Source: Moorena producens 3L (GTDB lineage: Bacteria > Cyanobacteriota > Cyanobacteriia > Cyanobacteriales > Coleofasciculaceae). Taken from it: a stretch of 64,000 nt of DNA. Under the pieces are notes generated by a model, which saw only the letters and a program-made list of their open reading frames with translations, was not told the DNA's origin and made no database searches. This document shows positions 16,927 to 26,283 of the stretch, piece after piece. Location of the stretch: NCBI RefSeq assembly GCF_000211815.1, contig NZ_GL890848.1:60204-124203 (forward strand), in the 5' to 3' direction. How positions within the stretch are numbered: the stretch's first letter is position 1; each line of letters begins with the position of its first letter. A program made the position numbers and the translations under genes.

Positions 16927-17724
16927 TCAAAGGGAAACTTCTTGGATATCAGCTAAATCGGGTAGTAATTCTGTACTATCGTTGCTCAGCCTATTCCCGT
17001 AACGCTGACAACGCACGGCAAAGGTACAATCACCACATCGACCAAGGGATGCTGCTACTTGAGGAAAAGCTAAACCTTGATCTTGGTACCCTTGTAGCCA
17101 CCCAGCCAACTGGGTCAACAACTGAGTCAAATCCTCCCTAGTTTTCTGGTGTTGTGCGCTATTGTAGGTAAATTTAAGACTCTGGGCACAGGGTTGGGAT
17201 TTGACAAACCAGTAACTCATGGAAATTTGTTCTGGCCAATAATCGCTAGTTTCTGCTAGGACGTAGAGATACAGGCGTGTTTGCCAGTCTTGGGCTAACC
17301 AATCCCGGTTTTTAGGTTGAGGATAGGTCTTCCAATCAAGAATTTGAGCCGAGTCTTCCCCTGCAATCAATAAGTCATAGATAACTGTAAGTAGATAACC
17401 TTGGAAATACAGGGTTCGGCAATGTTCCGCTTCCCGGAAGCTTTCAGGCTCTGGGTTGGAAAGTTCTGGTGCGGCATTGACTAAACCACTCAGCCAGTAG
17501 TCGAGTTGGGTATCCTCTTCTACTAAGGATGTAACTGGTAACCCAAGTTCCCGCTGTTGCATTAATAGGTGAAAGCGGCTTCCCCAAGTAAGACGCTCTT
17601 GTTGTTCGGGAGACACGGGTGTTCCCAGCTGGTCAAAGTAAATGTGTTGGAACTTACGGGGACAGGTTTGTAATACGTTCAGCTGTCCTTGGGATAGACG
17701 AGTTAGAGGGGCGGGAGGAGACAC
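16927..17724 (-). CDS. PD-(D/E)XK nuclease, RecB/Cas4-like with Fe-S cysteines
   Basis: A 265-residue nuclease. Residues 10-30 read LSQGQLNVLQTCPRKFQHIY, the entry helix of the PDDEXK_1/Cas4-RecB family. The catalytic residues are Asp117 (VIYDLL), Asp130 and Lys132 (ILDWKTY), with Gln148 and Tyr152 in the following helix. Cys21 together with C230, C233 and C239 (CGDC...RC) make the four-cysteine iron-sulfur pattern of AddB, Cas4 and related nucleases. No CRISPR array or cas gene lies in the window. The gene begins 17724 and ends 104 bp from the IS607-type recombinase remnant. A repair role is more likely than defence, but that is an inference. Confidence 0.85.
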   Translation of the reverse strand: MSPPAPLTRLSQGQLNVLQTCPRKFQHIYFDQLGTPVSPEQQERLTWGSRFHLLMQQRELGLPVTSLVEEDTQLDYWLSGLVNAAPELSNPEPESFREAEHCRTLYFQGYLLTVIYDLLIAGEDSAQILDWKTYPQPKNRDWLAQDWQTRLYLYVLAETSDYWPEQISMSYWFVKSQPCAQSLKFTYNSAQHQKTREDLTQLLTQLAGWLQGYQDQGLAFPQVAASLGRCGDCTFAVRCQRYGNRLSNDSTELLPDLADIQEVSL

Positions 17725-18071
17725 TGGTCAATGATCTAATCAAATCTTGGAGACATTGGGTTTGTTTGTGATCTATTAGCTAGTGTAGCGGAAGATATCG
17801 AATGCGATCGCATTTTCTTATAACAGTCGAAATCCCCCATCCTCCGTTTGAGGTGGGATGAAAGGCGCGTCAGAGAACTTAACTTAGAAATATAAATCAT
17901 CAAAAATGCCCCCTGATCAGCATCAGAGGGCATTTAATTTCAAAAGCTTAAAGACCAAGATTAGAATTCTAAATTCTAAATTCTAAATTCTAAATTCTGC
18001 ATGTATAAGTTTCCACTCAAGACCTAGGCAGCTTGGTAACCTAAGTCAAGGTTTTTGGTAACTTCAAATTG
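17725..18071. other. intergenic region with repeats
   Basis: 347 bp without a convincing gene. It contains the terminator at 17904-17935 and an ATTCTAA heptamer array (about 17966-17998). The 65-codon minus-strand frame at 17736-17933 runs through the terminator and is not believed. Confidence 0.5.
17904..17935 (-). terminator. intrinsic terminator of the exporter operon
   Basis: Arms AAATGCCCCCTGAT and ATCAGAGGGCATTT pair at 13 of 14 positions with a 4-nt loop. On the minus strand the stem is followed by TTTTTG. It lies 137 bp after the ppiC-like pseudogene and would end transcripts of the ABC-HlyD-PpiC operon. Confidence 0.75.
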
Positions 18072-18779
18072 CTAAACCTGTTGCTTAGTCCATTCAGAAA
18101 ATAAATTTAAGAGGATTTGAGAGCGCAGCTTATCATCCAATTGGGGTTCAATAATCTCCTCCACCAAAATCAAGTGTACTCCCTTAGAGGTCACAATGGG
18201 TTTGAGAACCTCCGGTGGCTTAGCTGCAAAGACAGCAGCAGAAATCTCCGGCTTGATCTGCTCACGAGTTACTACTCCTTGATATCCCCCATAGCGACGT
18301 AATTCTTTATCCTGGATATACTGATGAGCAACATCATAGAAACTCATCTCCCCTTTCTGAATACCATAAAAGAGTTCCATGGCTAAATCTTGATCATCTA
18401 TGATTACCTCATACATCACCACACCCGCATAATCTAGCTGATTTTCAAAGAAATAGGGTTCAACTTTATCGGCAAATAAATGCTTAGCTAACTTTCCATA
18501 AATAGCGCCATTATATACCATAGCTTCAAACTATTATAAGGTCATACCATGTTTTTCCAGCCATGCCCAAGTTTTCTCAGCACTCCCGAGTTGGCTAACT
18601 ATCCTGAATTTATCTGCTGCGTCTTGAAGTTCTTCTGTCTCTACTTTGATACACGCCTCAGCGGCAGCAGCTGCGATTAACTTGCGGGTAGTAATTGCTT
18701 CGATAATCTCAGGAATCTTACCAGATAGCTTGATTTCTTCAAGAATATCGTCTTTGGTAATCGTGATAGCTGGTTACAT
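18072..18779 (-). pseudogene. PpiC/parvulin-type peptidylprolyl isomerase with three in-frame stops
   Basis: The readable 149-codon part (18072-18521) encodes a parvulin domain: YIQDKELRRYGGYQG, then KPPEVLKPIVTSKGVHLILV. Reading the same frame upstream recovers the N-terminal part of the family (DDILEEIKLSGKIPEIIEA, then coiled helices ending AWLEKHGMTL). The frame is broken only by nonsense codons: TAA at 18774-18776 directly after the ATG, and TAA-TAG at 18531-18536. There is no frameshift. Cyanobacterial peptide exporters often carry such an isomerase as third gene after the ABC protein and HlyD adaptor, exactly the order here. Inactive as annotated unless the stops are read through. Confidence 0.82.
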
Positions 18780-18932
18780 CGTGTTTATCCTAGTAATTTA
18801 AACTGTGAAAGTTATAGTGCTGCATCGCTTTGCAAATTGAATTTTTCAACACTATTACACGCCGTGCTATAAAAAGCGATCGCACTAATTGATAATGCCC
18901 TGAATTGACTGATATGACATCCCGGAAATCAC

Positions 18933-20672
18933 CTATAATTTCAAACCTCCTTGCTGCAACTTCTTAAACGGATCGAGAATAAAATCAATAATCCGACGCT
19001 GGCGCACAATTACCTCAGCAGTCGCTGTATCTCCAGGACGGAATCCAATACACTCCTTACCTGTGGGAAGACAATCCTGATTTAACGCAATTTCTATGTT
19101 ATAGGCTGCTACCTCAGAGGTAGTTGGAGAAATTTCCACTAACTCTCCTGCTATCACTCCATACTATTGAAACGGATAGGCATCAAACTTCAGTTTGACT
19201 GGCATTCCTTTCTTTAAATAACCACTTTCAGTTGTTGCCATCTGGGCTCGAATAATTAATGATGAATCCTCTGGGGCAATTTCTGCTACCATAGTACCCT
19301 GCTGCACTACAGCACCAGGTCTTTGAATCGGTAACTGAAATATAGCACTACCCATTAAGGTGTTTGACATTGTCTTGATGCAATAGCGAGTGGGGGAAAC
19401 CACGGCAATAGCGAGTGGGGGAAACCCCCAAGACCGCGCTGCCTCCCCAAGACCGTAATGGTGCGTTTTCCGCATTAAGAATTAAATTCGCCACGGGTCG
19501 CACCTCTGCATCGCTCCTAAACTCTGAAACGTAAGTCTAAGCTTACTTCTGACTTCTGACTTCTAACTTCTGACTTGCGCGTAGCGCTATACCATTCCAC
19601 TTACCGGTGCGTCTAAGACTCGTTGCTTTAACTGAAGCTGCAACGAGTCAATCTGACGCTTACTCTGAGCAATTTATGAATTTAGGGTAGTAATTTTATT
19701 CTCTATATTATTCAGTTGTTATTCTATTTTAAGTACTGATAACTTACCGGAATGAATCAAACTCTGATAACTCCTTTCCTGCTCTTTTAATCGTAACTTT
19801 GCTTGCTCAATATCTGCTTGTGCTTGACGCATAGTCCGTTCATAACTACTTTGTTCTTCCCTAATCCGTAACTTAGCCTGTTCAATATCAGACTTTGTTT
19901 GTTCATACAACCGTCGCCTTTACTGTACCACATCATCCTTATCTAACACATCAATTTCTGGCACAACTCCTTGTTGCCAAAGTTTACGATAGCGTTGCAC
20001 CTCTCCCTGGGCATTAGCTAAACGAATCTCTAGTAACTTAGAGGCTGTTTTACTAAGTTCAAGATTTTGCCTGGCCTGATTTCCTTGAGCTAATTTTTAT
20101 TATTTTTGTAAGTTATAGGAATTACTCAGATCAATTATAGTCTGTCGCACTTGGTCAATTTGAGCTGGCTTTTCCAAGGCTTGGGCTTGATTTTGTTGCT
20201 GCTGAGTTGTCAAGACTACCACTAACTGATTTTTTAGTAATTATAACTGCGATCGCCTACTCAATTGCCCCTTTAATTTATCGTTAACTTGCTGCAATTC
20301 AGTACGGACTAACCCGGATTTCAAAATCACTAAATTTTGTCCAGCCTCAACCTTTTCCCCCTCTTTAACTTGAATTTCATCCACGGTACCGGCTACAGCA
20401 GCATCCAGCCTCACAGTCTTACCCTTTGGTTCAAGTCGTCCTCTAGCTGTACCGGTTTCATCTACCTTATAGAGCATCGACCAGGGTAAAATAATGGAAA
20501 CAAATACTACTAGAAAGTACAGTAATCCCCTTGTCCAAACCTGAGGCCAACTATCGAGTAATTCTTTAGTGGCGTAAGACCAATCATCAGTAAATTTAGC
20601 TAGGTTTGGGGCGTTTAAACTATCTTGATCATGATTAGTGTCTTGTAGCTGAGTTGGAGGATGTCCATTCAA
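18933..20672 (-). pseudogene. HlyD-family export adaptor, disrupted by a MITE and seven stops
   Basis: The membrane-fusion partner of an ABC peptide exporter. The frame shows an N-terminal membrane anchor (LLYFLVVFVSIILPWSML), a lipoyl-type hairpin (VDEIQVKEGEKVEAGQNLVI), a long coiled coil, the second half-motif LPIQRPGAVVQQGTMVAEI and the C-terminal IIDFILDPFKKLQQG. In-frame stops are TAA at 20241-20243, 20100-20102, 20097-20099, 19920-19922, 19719-19721 and 19674-19676, and TAG at 19164-19166. A 247-bp TA-flanked MITE sits at 19343-19589. At the 5' end a TTGAATGGACA segment is duplicated (about 20663-20693), probably a 20-bp insertion that separates the original ATG from the frame. Otherwise no frameshift is seen. 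Confidence 0.85.
19343..19589. mobile_element. 247-bp MITE with TA target duplication inside hlyD
   Basis: The ends TAGCACTAC and GTAGCGCTA form imperfect terminal inverted repeats, flanked on both sides by TA (19341-19342, 19590-19591). Deleting the unit and one TA joins the codons for GMV directly to FQLPIQRPG, which restores the adaptor motif in frame. Inside it are a GC-rich hairpin repeat (19373-19460) and a GGTGCG/CGCACC inverted repeat (about 19461-19516), so it is composite. A 97-bp relative is at 14316-14412. TA duplication points to an IS630/mariner-type transposase acting in trans. Confidence 0.82.
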
Positions 20673-20969
20673 GTGTCCAAGTGTCCATTCAATGTATTGG
20701 GCATAATTTTATTTATTATTTATTGATACTAGTTATTTGGTATTAGGATTATTCATGAATAAATAAATTAAAATTTATGTAATTTTTCAGGATTAATGAC
20801 TCAGGATTAAGGACTAATTTGCTGGGGATTAAAATAGTAATAATGTCCCCTTTTTGTCATTAATTACTGATGGGTTACCCTCTCAATCAATACTCCTCTA
20901 TCCAGCACTAAAATTAAATCCGCATTCCGGACTGTAGACAACCGATGAGCAATGACGAATGTTGTCCTA

Positions 20970-21079
20970 TAGCAGTCGCCAGGGCAGTTAGGACATGACA
21001 AAAGTCTCACACCCTTTGTAAGCGCAAGAGTTTGACTTCTGACTTCTGACAAAGGACTTCTGACTTTTGACTTCTGCTA
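20970..21079. mobile_element. 110-bp MITE with TA target duplication inside the ABC gene
   Basis: The ends TAGCAGTCGCC and GACTTCTGCTA are flanked by TA (20968-20969, 21080-21081). Deleting the unit and one TA yields codons for ILKGRTTFVIAHRL, the conserved segment after Walker B. A close copy lies at 14215-14315. The interior carries GACTTCTGACTT-type direct repeats. Confidence 0.85.
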
Positions 21080-22128
21080 TACCTTTGAGAATTTGATTTA
21101 AATTCTGCTGAATAATTCGCTCTGATTCTGCATCTAAATGGGAGGTGGCTTCATCTAAAACTAATAACTTAGGATTGCCTAACAAAGCCCGTGCGATCGC
21201 AATCCGTTGCCGTTGTCCACCAGACAACATTCCTCCCCCTTCTCCTATCTGGGTTTCATACCCCATAGGTAAATTTTTAATAAACTCATCAGCACCTGCT
21301 AATCGTGCTGCTTCTATAATCTCTTCTAAACTAGCGGCAGGATGACCTAAGCTAATATTTTCCCGAATGGTTCCACCAAACAAAAACGTATCTTGGTCTA
21401 CTACTCCCACTTGCGATCGCAAAGACCCTAAGGACAGACTGGTAATATCAAGGCCATCAATCAATACTTTCCCATCTGTGGGTGGATACAATCCCAACAC
21501 TAATTTAGAAATCGTCGTTTTCCCTGAACCACTGCGTCCCACTAGGGCTACCATTTGTCCTGGTTTCACTTCAAAGGAAAGATTTTCCAGTACATTTAAA
21601 TCACTCTCTGGGTGATAGCGAAAGGTAACGTTATCAAAGGCAATGTGACCCTGAATTGATGGTAACGATTGACGGGCTTGATTCAGTAAATCCTCCTCTG
21701 GTTCGGCATCCAACACATCATTAATCCGTTCCATAGCAATTACTACTTCCTGGAATTGATTCCATAACACGGTTAACCGCTGGAAGGGAGTAATAATATT
21801 TCCTAGCAGCATATTGAAGGCCACTAATTGTCCAATGGTTAACTGATTCTGAATCACTAACCACGCTCCATACCACAGCAGGCTTGTGGTTACTACGGCT
21901 TCAATAGCATTACTGAAAATTTGCAGCCGATTGCTGATAACTTGCCCATCAAAACTTGTCTTAATTTCCTTATTTAATAACTCCTCCCAATGCCAACGTA
22001 CTGTTTGTTCTACTGCTGTGGATTTAACGGTACTTACACCGGAAAGCGCTTCAATTAGATAACTATTTTCCTTAGCCATCGATTGAAATATTTCCCGGGA
22101 AATCCTACGTAAAAACGGAGTCGCAATC

Positions 22129-22312
22129 GTAAGCATTCAGCTATCAGCCGTCAGCCGTCAGCTAATTAACTAATCAAGGGGAGATAGTAAACAAGCTTAC
22201 GAACGAGTATGGCTGGTTGACATCCCTGCTCGTTTTACTGATCCGACCCAGTGCAATTAAAGCGCCTACTCGCTGATAGCTGATAGCTGATAGCTGACGG
22301 CTGAATGCTTAC
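22129..22312. mobile_element. 184-bp MITE with 8-bp target duplication inside the ABC gene
   Basis: The terminal inverted repeats GTAAGCATTCAGC and GCTGAATGCTTAC are exact. The flanks are TCGCAATC at 22121-22128 and again at 22313-22320. Removing the unit and one flank restores LLLALIATPFLRRISREIF, a continuous exporter sequence. The interior contains CAGCCGT and AGCTGATAGCTG runs, the same runs seen throughout the window, so these abundant repeats belong to this element family. Other copies: 37479-37690, 48066-48256 and 59670-59894. Confidence 0.9.
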
Positions 22313-23220
22313 TCGCAATCAACGCTAGCAATAAGAATGGCGGCACAATCACTAAGGCCAATAATGCCATTTTCCAGCTGTACCAAACCATCAATCCTAC
22401 ATAGATAAATACCGTTAGTAAATCCAGCAGAATTGATAGCGCCTCACCGGTAAGGAACTGCTCAATCTTGCGGTTTTCCTGAACCCGTGATATGATGTCA
22501 CCAACATAGCGGGACTCGAAAAACGAGAGAGGCAACCGCAGTGTATGGCGAATAAATCCTACAATCAGTGCTGCATCTACTTTATTAGCCGTATGGTCTA
22601 GTAGATATTGCCGCAACCCCATCATTGCCACTCGAAACAGGCTAAATATCAGCAGCCCTAACCCCACCGCCATTAAGGTAAGTCGGATCGTAGACTTTTT
22701 TGTAGCAGTTTGCGCTGAAACGCTGTTAAATATTTACCTGTACTAGTACATGCACCCTCAAGATCAGGTTTCGACTGATGTCCTGACATATCTGTAACTA
22801 AAAAGTCTTTAACTCATTGTTTTGATGATCGAGGGTGGATGTTGGCTTTTATGTTGGTTTTAATAGTCAAATTTACTTAGTATTGTGGACTTTTTGGATG
22901 ATTTTGGGCAATTTTTGGATGATTTTGGCGAGTTTTTGGATGATTTTTATCCAATTTTAGATTTTGGTCGAATTTTATATTGTTTGTGTAAAGTTTGATT
23001 TAATTTTTGGATGAAGATAATCAGGCACTAGGGATTAAGTACTTTTAGGGAGAAGTGAGAGTAATGGAGGAAGTGGGGGGAGTGGGGGGATGAGGAGTCA
23101 GAACAATAGTAATGGGGCAAGGTGTAGGGAATAAGAATGCGATCGCACCGGTCCTGCCTACTTTTCAAATCCCTTGTCACCCCTTCAGCCCTATCCTTTT
23201 AACTCTAGTACTGATTCTGA

Positions 23221-23248
23221 TTCCACCCAAGATTTATCTTGGGTGGAA
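23221..23248. terminator. strong hairpin, possible bidirectional terminator
   Basis: TTCCACCCAAGAT and ATCTTGGGTGGAA are perfect 13-bp arms with a 2-nt loop, followed on the plus strand by TTGTTTT. No gene ends nearby on the plus strand now, so it may be left over from a lost gene. Confidence 0.5.
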
Positions 23249-23403
23249 TTGTTTTATGACGTTTGCTCAGGTCTAGCTTTCAAGGGAGCAACGCAGAAGC
23301 CAAAAAAGTATAACTAATTTAATTTTAGTTATAAAAACCTAGAGATTTGGCCAAGTTTACGTAATAGTTATCCTGACTTGATCCACTAGTAGGGGTATTT
23401 TTC

Positions 23404-23657
23404 AAATCAACCAAGACATCACTGAATTACTTTTGTCACTTTTTTCATTGATTACCCCCTTGAAATCCTGGAATAAATCCCAGATTATAGTCATGGTATA
23501 AGGCAATAAAACCTCTAAACACCCTAGTATATATATTGTTAAAATCGACCAAGATATAACTGAATTACTTTTGTCACTTTTTTCATTCATTAATCCCTTG
23601 AAATCCTGGAATAAATTCGAGATGAGAGTCATGGAATGAGGCAATAAAACCTCTAAT
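23404..23657. repeat. two-copy tandem duplication of 137 bp upstream of the peptide precursor
   Basis: Copies starting near 23404 and 23541 share long blocks such as CTGAATTACTTTTGTCACTT (at 23423 and 23560) and GGCAATAAAACCTCTAA. They differ at scattered sites. The second copy ends about 40 bp before the precursor start. The 89-codon minus-strand frame across them is itself an internal duplication and is not believed to be a gene. Confidence 0.75.
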
Positions 23658-23695
23658 CCTAAACAAGACAACTTGACTGAATATAAAATTTGCGA

Positions 23696-23872
23696 ATGGC
23701 TAACATTACAATCTCTGACCTCGCTATTTCACCTGTTTATGAAAGCTTCATTACTGAACTTGATGAGCAGAATATCAACGGGATTATCGGCGGAAGAACA
23801 GTAACAACAACTGTCTCTCCAAATGGTGAAGTTAAGGTTGTTGTTAAAGAGTGCTCAGCATCAATAGCATAA
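23696..23872 (+). CDS. double-glycine-type peptide precursor (bacteriocin/RiPP-like)
   Basis: A 58-residue peptide starting MANITISDLA. The acidic leader with alternating hydrophobic residues ends in NINGIIGG (Gly32-Gly33), the cleavage-site pattern processed by C39-peptidase ABC exporters. The core of 25 residues begins RTVTTTV and contains one cysteine (KECSAS). ATG 23696 was preferred to TTG 23690. It faces the decayed exporter genes divergently and is followed by a second, broken precursor and a terminator, so it is probably the substrate of that exporter. With the exporter dead, secretion would need another transporter in the genome. Confidence 0.65.
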   Translation: MANITISDLAISPVYESFITELDEQNINGIIGGRTVTTTVSPNGEVKVVVKECSASIA

Positions 23873-23915
23873 CTATAATAATTTCAATCCAGTAAACCAT
23901 CGATAACTAGTATCA

Positions 23916-24053
23916 ATGGCTAGGATTAAAATCTCAGCTCTATATTCGGCTGAACTAGAGGAAAATTATCTGTTAACTTAAGTATCAGCCGAAGAAATTT
24001 ATGCTATGCTGGGAGACGCTGCTGAAGAGGTGTTTTACCCACTAAATACCTAA
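23916..24053 (+). pseudogene. second peptide precursor with an in-frame TAA
   Basis: A 45-codon frame: MARIKISALYSAELEENYLLT, then TAA at 23979-23981, then VSAEEIYAMLGDAAEEVFY and a final TAA. MARIKIS-L...LT-x-VSAEEIYAM is the recognisable leader form of cyanobacterial double-glycine precursors, but the expected Gly-Gly is Gly-Asp here and the core is short. It lies 43 bp after the intact precursor and just before a terminator. Confidence 0.65.
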
Positions 24054-24060
24054 TTAGGTA

Positions 24061-24098
24061 TCAAATAATCCTCTGGTATCTATCAGAGGATTATTTGA
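24061..24098 (+). terminator. terminator of the precursor operon
   Basis: Perfect 15-bp arms TCAAATAATCCTCTG and CAGAGGATTATTTGA with an 8-nt loop, 7 bp after the second precursor. The T-run is weak, but the AT-rich base of the stem favours termination in both directions. On the minus strand it follows the FG-GAP gene. Confidence 0.75.
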
Positions 24099-24155
24099 TT
24101 AATTCAGCTACTTCTCCATAGACACTACCGAACTAGGTTAGTGTTTAAACAGTGT

Positions 24156-26283
24156 TTAAGCAATGTTTAACCAACTAGTAGCAAAGAAATTATTGTTATT
24201 ATTCCAAAGTTCAACTATATCAGACTTATTATCACCATTTAAATCGGTAACTAAGTAATCAGTATCATTTCGAAAGTCCCCTACTTGTGTATTACTGCCC
24301 AGGCTAAATCCTCCGCTACCATTACTAATCCAAGTGGCAGCAAAGAAATTATTGTTATCATTCCAAACCTCGATTAGATCAGAGTCACCATCCCCATTTA
24401 CGTCAGCGACTAAGTAATCAGTATCATCTCGAAATTCTCCTACTTGTGTATTACTGCCCAGGCTAAATCCACCGCTACCATTACTAATCCAAGTGGCAGC
24501 AAAGAAATTATTGTTATTATTCCAAACCTCGATTAGATCAGAGTCACCATCCCCATTTACGTCAGCGACTAAGTAATCAGTATCATCTCGAAAGTCTCCT
24601 ACTTGTGTATTACTGCCCAGGCTAAATCCACCGCTACCATTACTAATCCAAGTGGCAGCAAAGAAATTATTGTTATTATTCCAAACCTCGATTAGATCAG
24701 AGTCACCATCCCCATTTACATCAGCGACTAAGTAGTCAGTATCGTTTCGAAAGTCCCCTACTTCTGTATTACTGCCCAGGCTAAATCCACCGCTACCATT
24801 ACTAATCCAAGTCGCCGCAAAAAACTTATTGTTATTATTCCAAAGTTCAACGAGATCAGAGTCACCATCCCCATTTACATCAGCGACTAAGTAGTCAGTA
24901 TCGTTTCGAAAGTCCCCTACTTCTGTATTACTGCCGAGGTTAAATCCTCCGCTACCATTACTAATCCAAGTCGCCGCAAAGAACTTATTGTTATTATTCC
25001 AAAGTTCAACGAGATCAGATTCACCATCCCCATTTACATCAGCGACTAAGTAGTCAGTATCGTTTCGAAAGTCCCCTACTGCTGTATTATTGCCGAGGTT
25101 AAATCCTCCGCTACCATTACTAATCCAAGTGGCAGCAAAAAACTTATTGTTATTATTCCAAAGTTCAACGAGATCAGATTCACCATCCCCATTTACATCA
25201 GCGACTAAGTAGTCAGTATCGTTTCGAAAGTCCCCTACTTGAGTTGTTGAACCTAGAGCAAACATGGAAGAGGAGGTAGTGTTGAGCAATACTGAGACGT
25301 TGTTGGAGCCAGAGTTGGCCGTCGCAATGTCTGGTTTACCATCGCCGTTGAAATCCCCTACGGTGATGGAAGAGGGATTACTGCCCACATCAAACTGACC
25401 AGAAGGGGTAAAGCCTCCTGCACCATTCCCTAATAGCAGTGAGACTTGATCATCACTTGCTGCAGCAATGTCCAAGTTGCCATCACTATTGAAATCCCCC
25501 ACGGCGACTTCAGAACCTCCACCCGTTGTAAATGGCATGGGAGAACCAAAGCTACCATTTCCATTCCCCAACAACACTGCGATTTCGTTCTCAGCACCAG
25601 AACCACTTCCTATCACTAAGTCCAGATTGCCATCTTTGTTGAAGTCTCCCACAGCATCAGGAGCAGCAAAAGACACACCTGTTGGAATCGATATACTAGG
25701 CTGAAAGGTTGTTGTCCCGTTCCCTAACAGCAGCGAGACTTCGTTACTGCCACTTCCTGTCACTATATCCAGGTTACCATCGTTGTTGAAGTCCCCCACA
25801 GAGGTAGAAAATCCACTAACCCCGGTTGTAACGTCGTTAGTAAATGGAAAGCTCCCCGTCCCATTTCCGAACAACACCGAGACTATACCTGGTGAGGAAA
25901 ATCTTCCTACGGCTATATCCAAATTTTGATCGCGGTTGAAGTCCCCCACGGCCACGGATAGAGGAATATCCCCTTCGTTGACTTGGGTGGCAGAACCAAA
26001 GGTGCCATTGCCATTTCCTAGCAAGACTGAGACCGTGTTATCCGTAGAGGATGTAAAAGGAGTACCAAAGTCTGCGGTCACCAAATCCAGGTTACCATCT
26101 TTGTTGAAGTCTCCCACAGCAATGTCAACGGGCAAATTTCCTACGGCAAAGTTCCCACTTAAGCTATAGCTTCCTGCGCCATTATTTAACAGCACCGAGA
26201 CGTTATCAGAGTCTGAGTTAGCTGTTACCAAATCCAAATCACCATCACCATCAAAGTCTCCGGTGGCAATAGCAGCAGGACTA
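24156..26283 (-). pseudogene. FG-GAP/VCBS repeat part of a DUF4347 surface protein, severed by IS630
   Basis: About 710 codons of repeat protein with no start of its own; the 693-codon reading from 26237 begins mid-motif. Five or more FG-GAP units read VAVGDFNKDGNLDLVTA-like, with Asp/Asn calcium-binding loops. Seven near-identical 53-residue units follow, each with VGDFRNDTDYLVADVNGDG and WNNNNKFFAATWISNGSGGF. Such beta-propeller proteins are usually secreted or surface-bound. Removing the IS at 26284-27226 and one TA fuses this frame to the DUF4347 domain at 27229-27941 as NFPVGTSPAAIATGDF, giving a protein of about 950 residues. Confidence 0.85.
24180..25250. repeat. 159-bp in-frame coding tandem repeat, about 6.7 copies
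   Basis: Each unit encodes 53 residues of the beta-propeller-like FNLGSNTxVGDFRND pattern. Copies are nearly identical at DNA level, including silent sites, which suggests recent amplification or gene conversion. Copy-number change would alter the propeller length in whole units. Confidence 0.88.

Larger units (their letters stand above)
20864..22718 (-). pseudogene. peptide-exporting ABC transporter, 5'-truncated and split by two MITEs
   Basis: Three pieces of one frame. 22266-22718 has transmembrane helices (AVGLGLLIFSLFRVAM, YVGDIISRVQE). About 21080-22128 has the rest of the membrane domain and the ATPase: Walker A GRSGSGKTT, signature MLSGGQRQRIA and Walker B LLVLDEATS. 20864-20969 has the H-loop TTFVIAHRLSTVRNAD and the C-terminus. 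A 184-bp and a 110-bp MITE separate the pieces, and removing each with one copy of its target repeat rejoins the frame. The N-terminal C39-peptidase region typical of double-glycine exporters is absent: upstream of 22736 the frame is closed and no coding remnant is visible. Confidence 0.87.
22719..23695. other. non-coding region between exporter remnant and precursor genes
   Basis: About 975 bp. It contains repeated TTTTTGGATGATTT units (about 22890-23010), a perfect 13-bp-arm hairpin at 23221-23248, and a 137-bp tandem duplication (about 23404-23657) just before the precursor gene. The expected promoters of the divergent precursor and exporter operons should lie here, but none was identified with confidence. 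No remnant of the exporter's peptidase domain was recognised. Confidence 0.5.

Noticed and set aside
17736..17933. 65-codon minus-strand ORF
   Set aside because: Runs through an intrinsic terminator and starts within it.
18072..20672. Genome-wide reassignment of TAA/TAG to an amino acid
   Set aside because: Intact genes in the window end normally in TAA or TAG (for example the GTPase at 58088 and crtR's neighbourhood), so at most local read-through could apply.
23402..23671. 89-codon minus-strand ORF with an internal duplication
   Set aside because: It is a translation of the 137-bp tandem DNA repeat. The two halves differ in ways not typical of coding selection, and it is antisense to the precursor promoter region.
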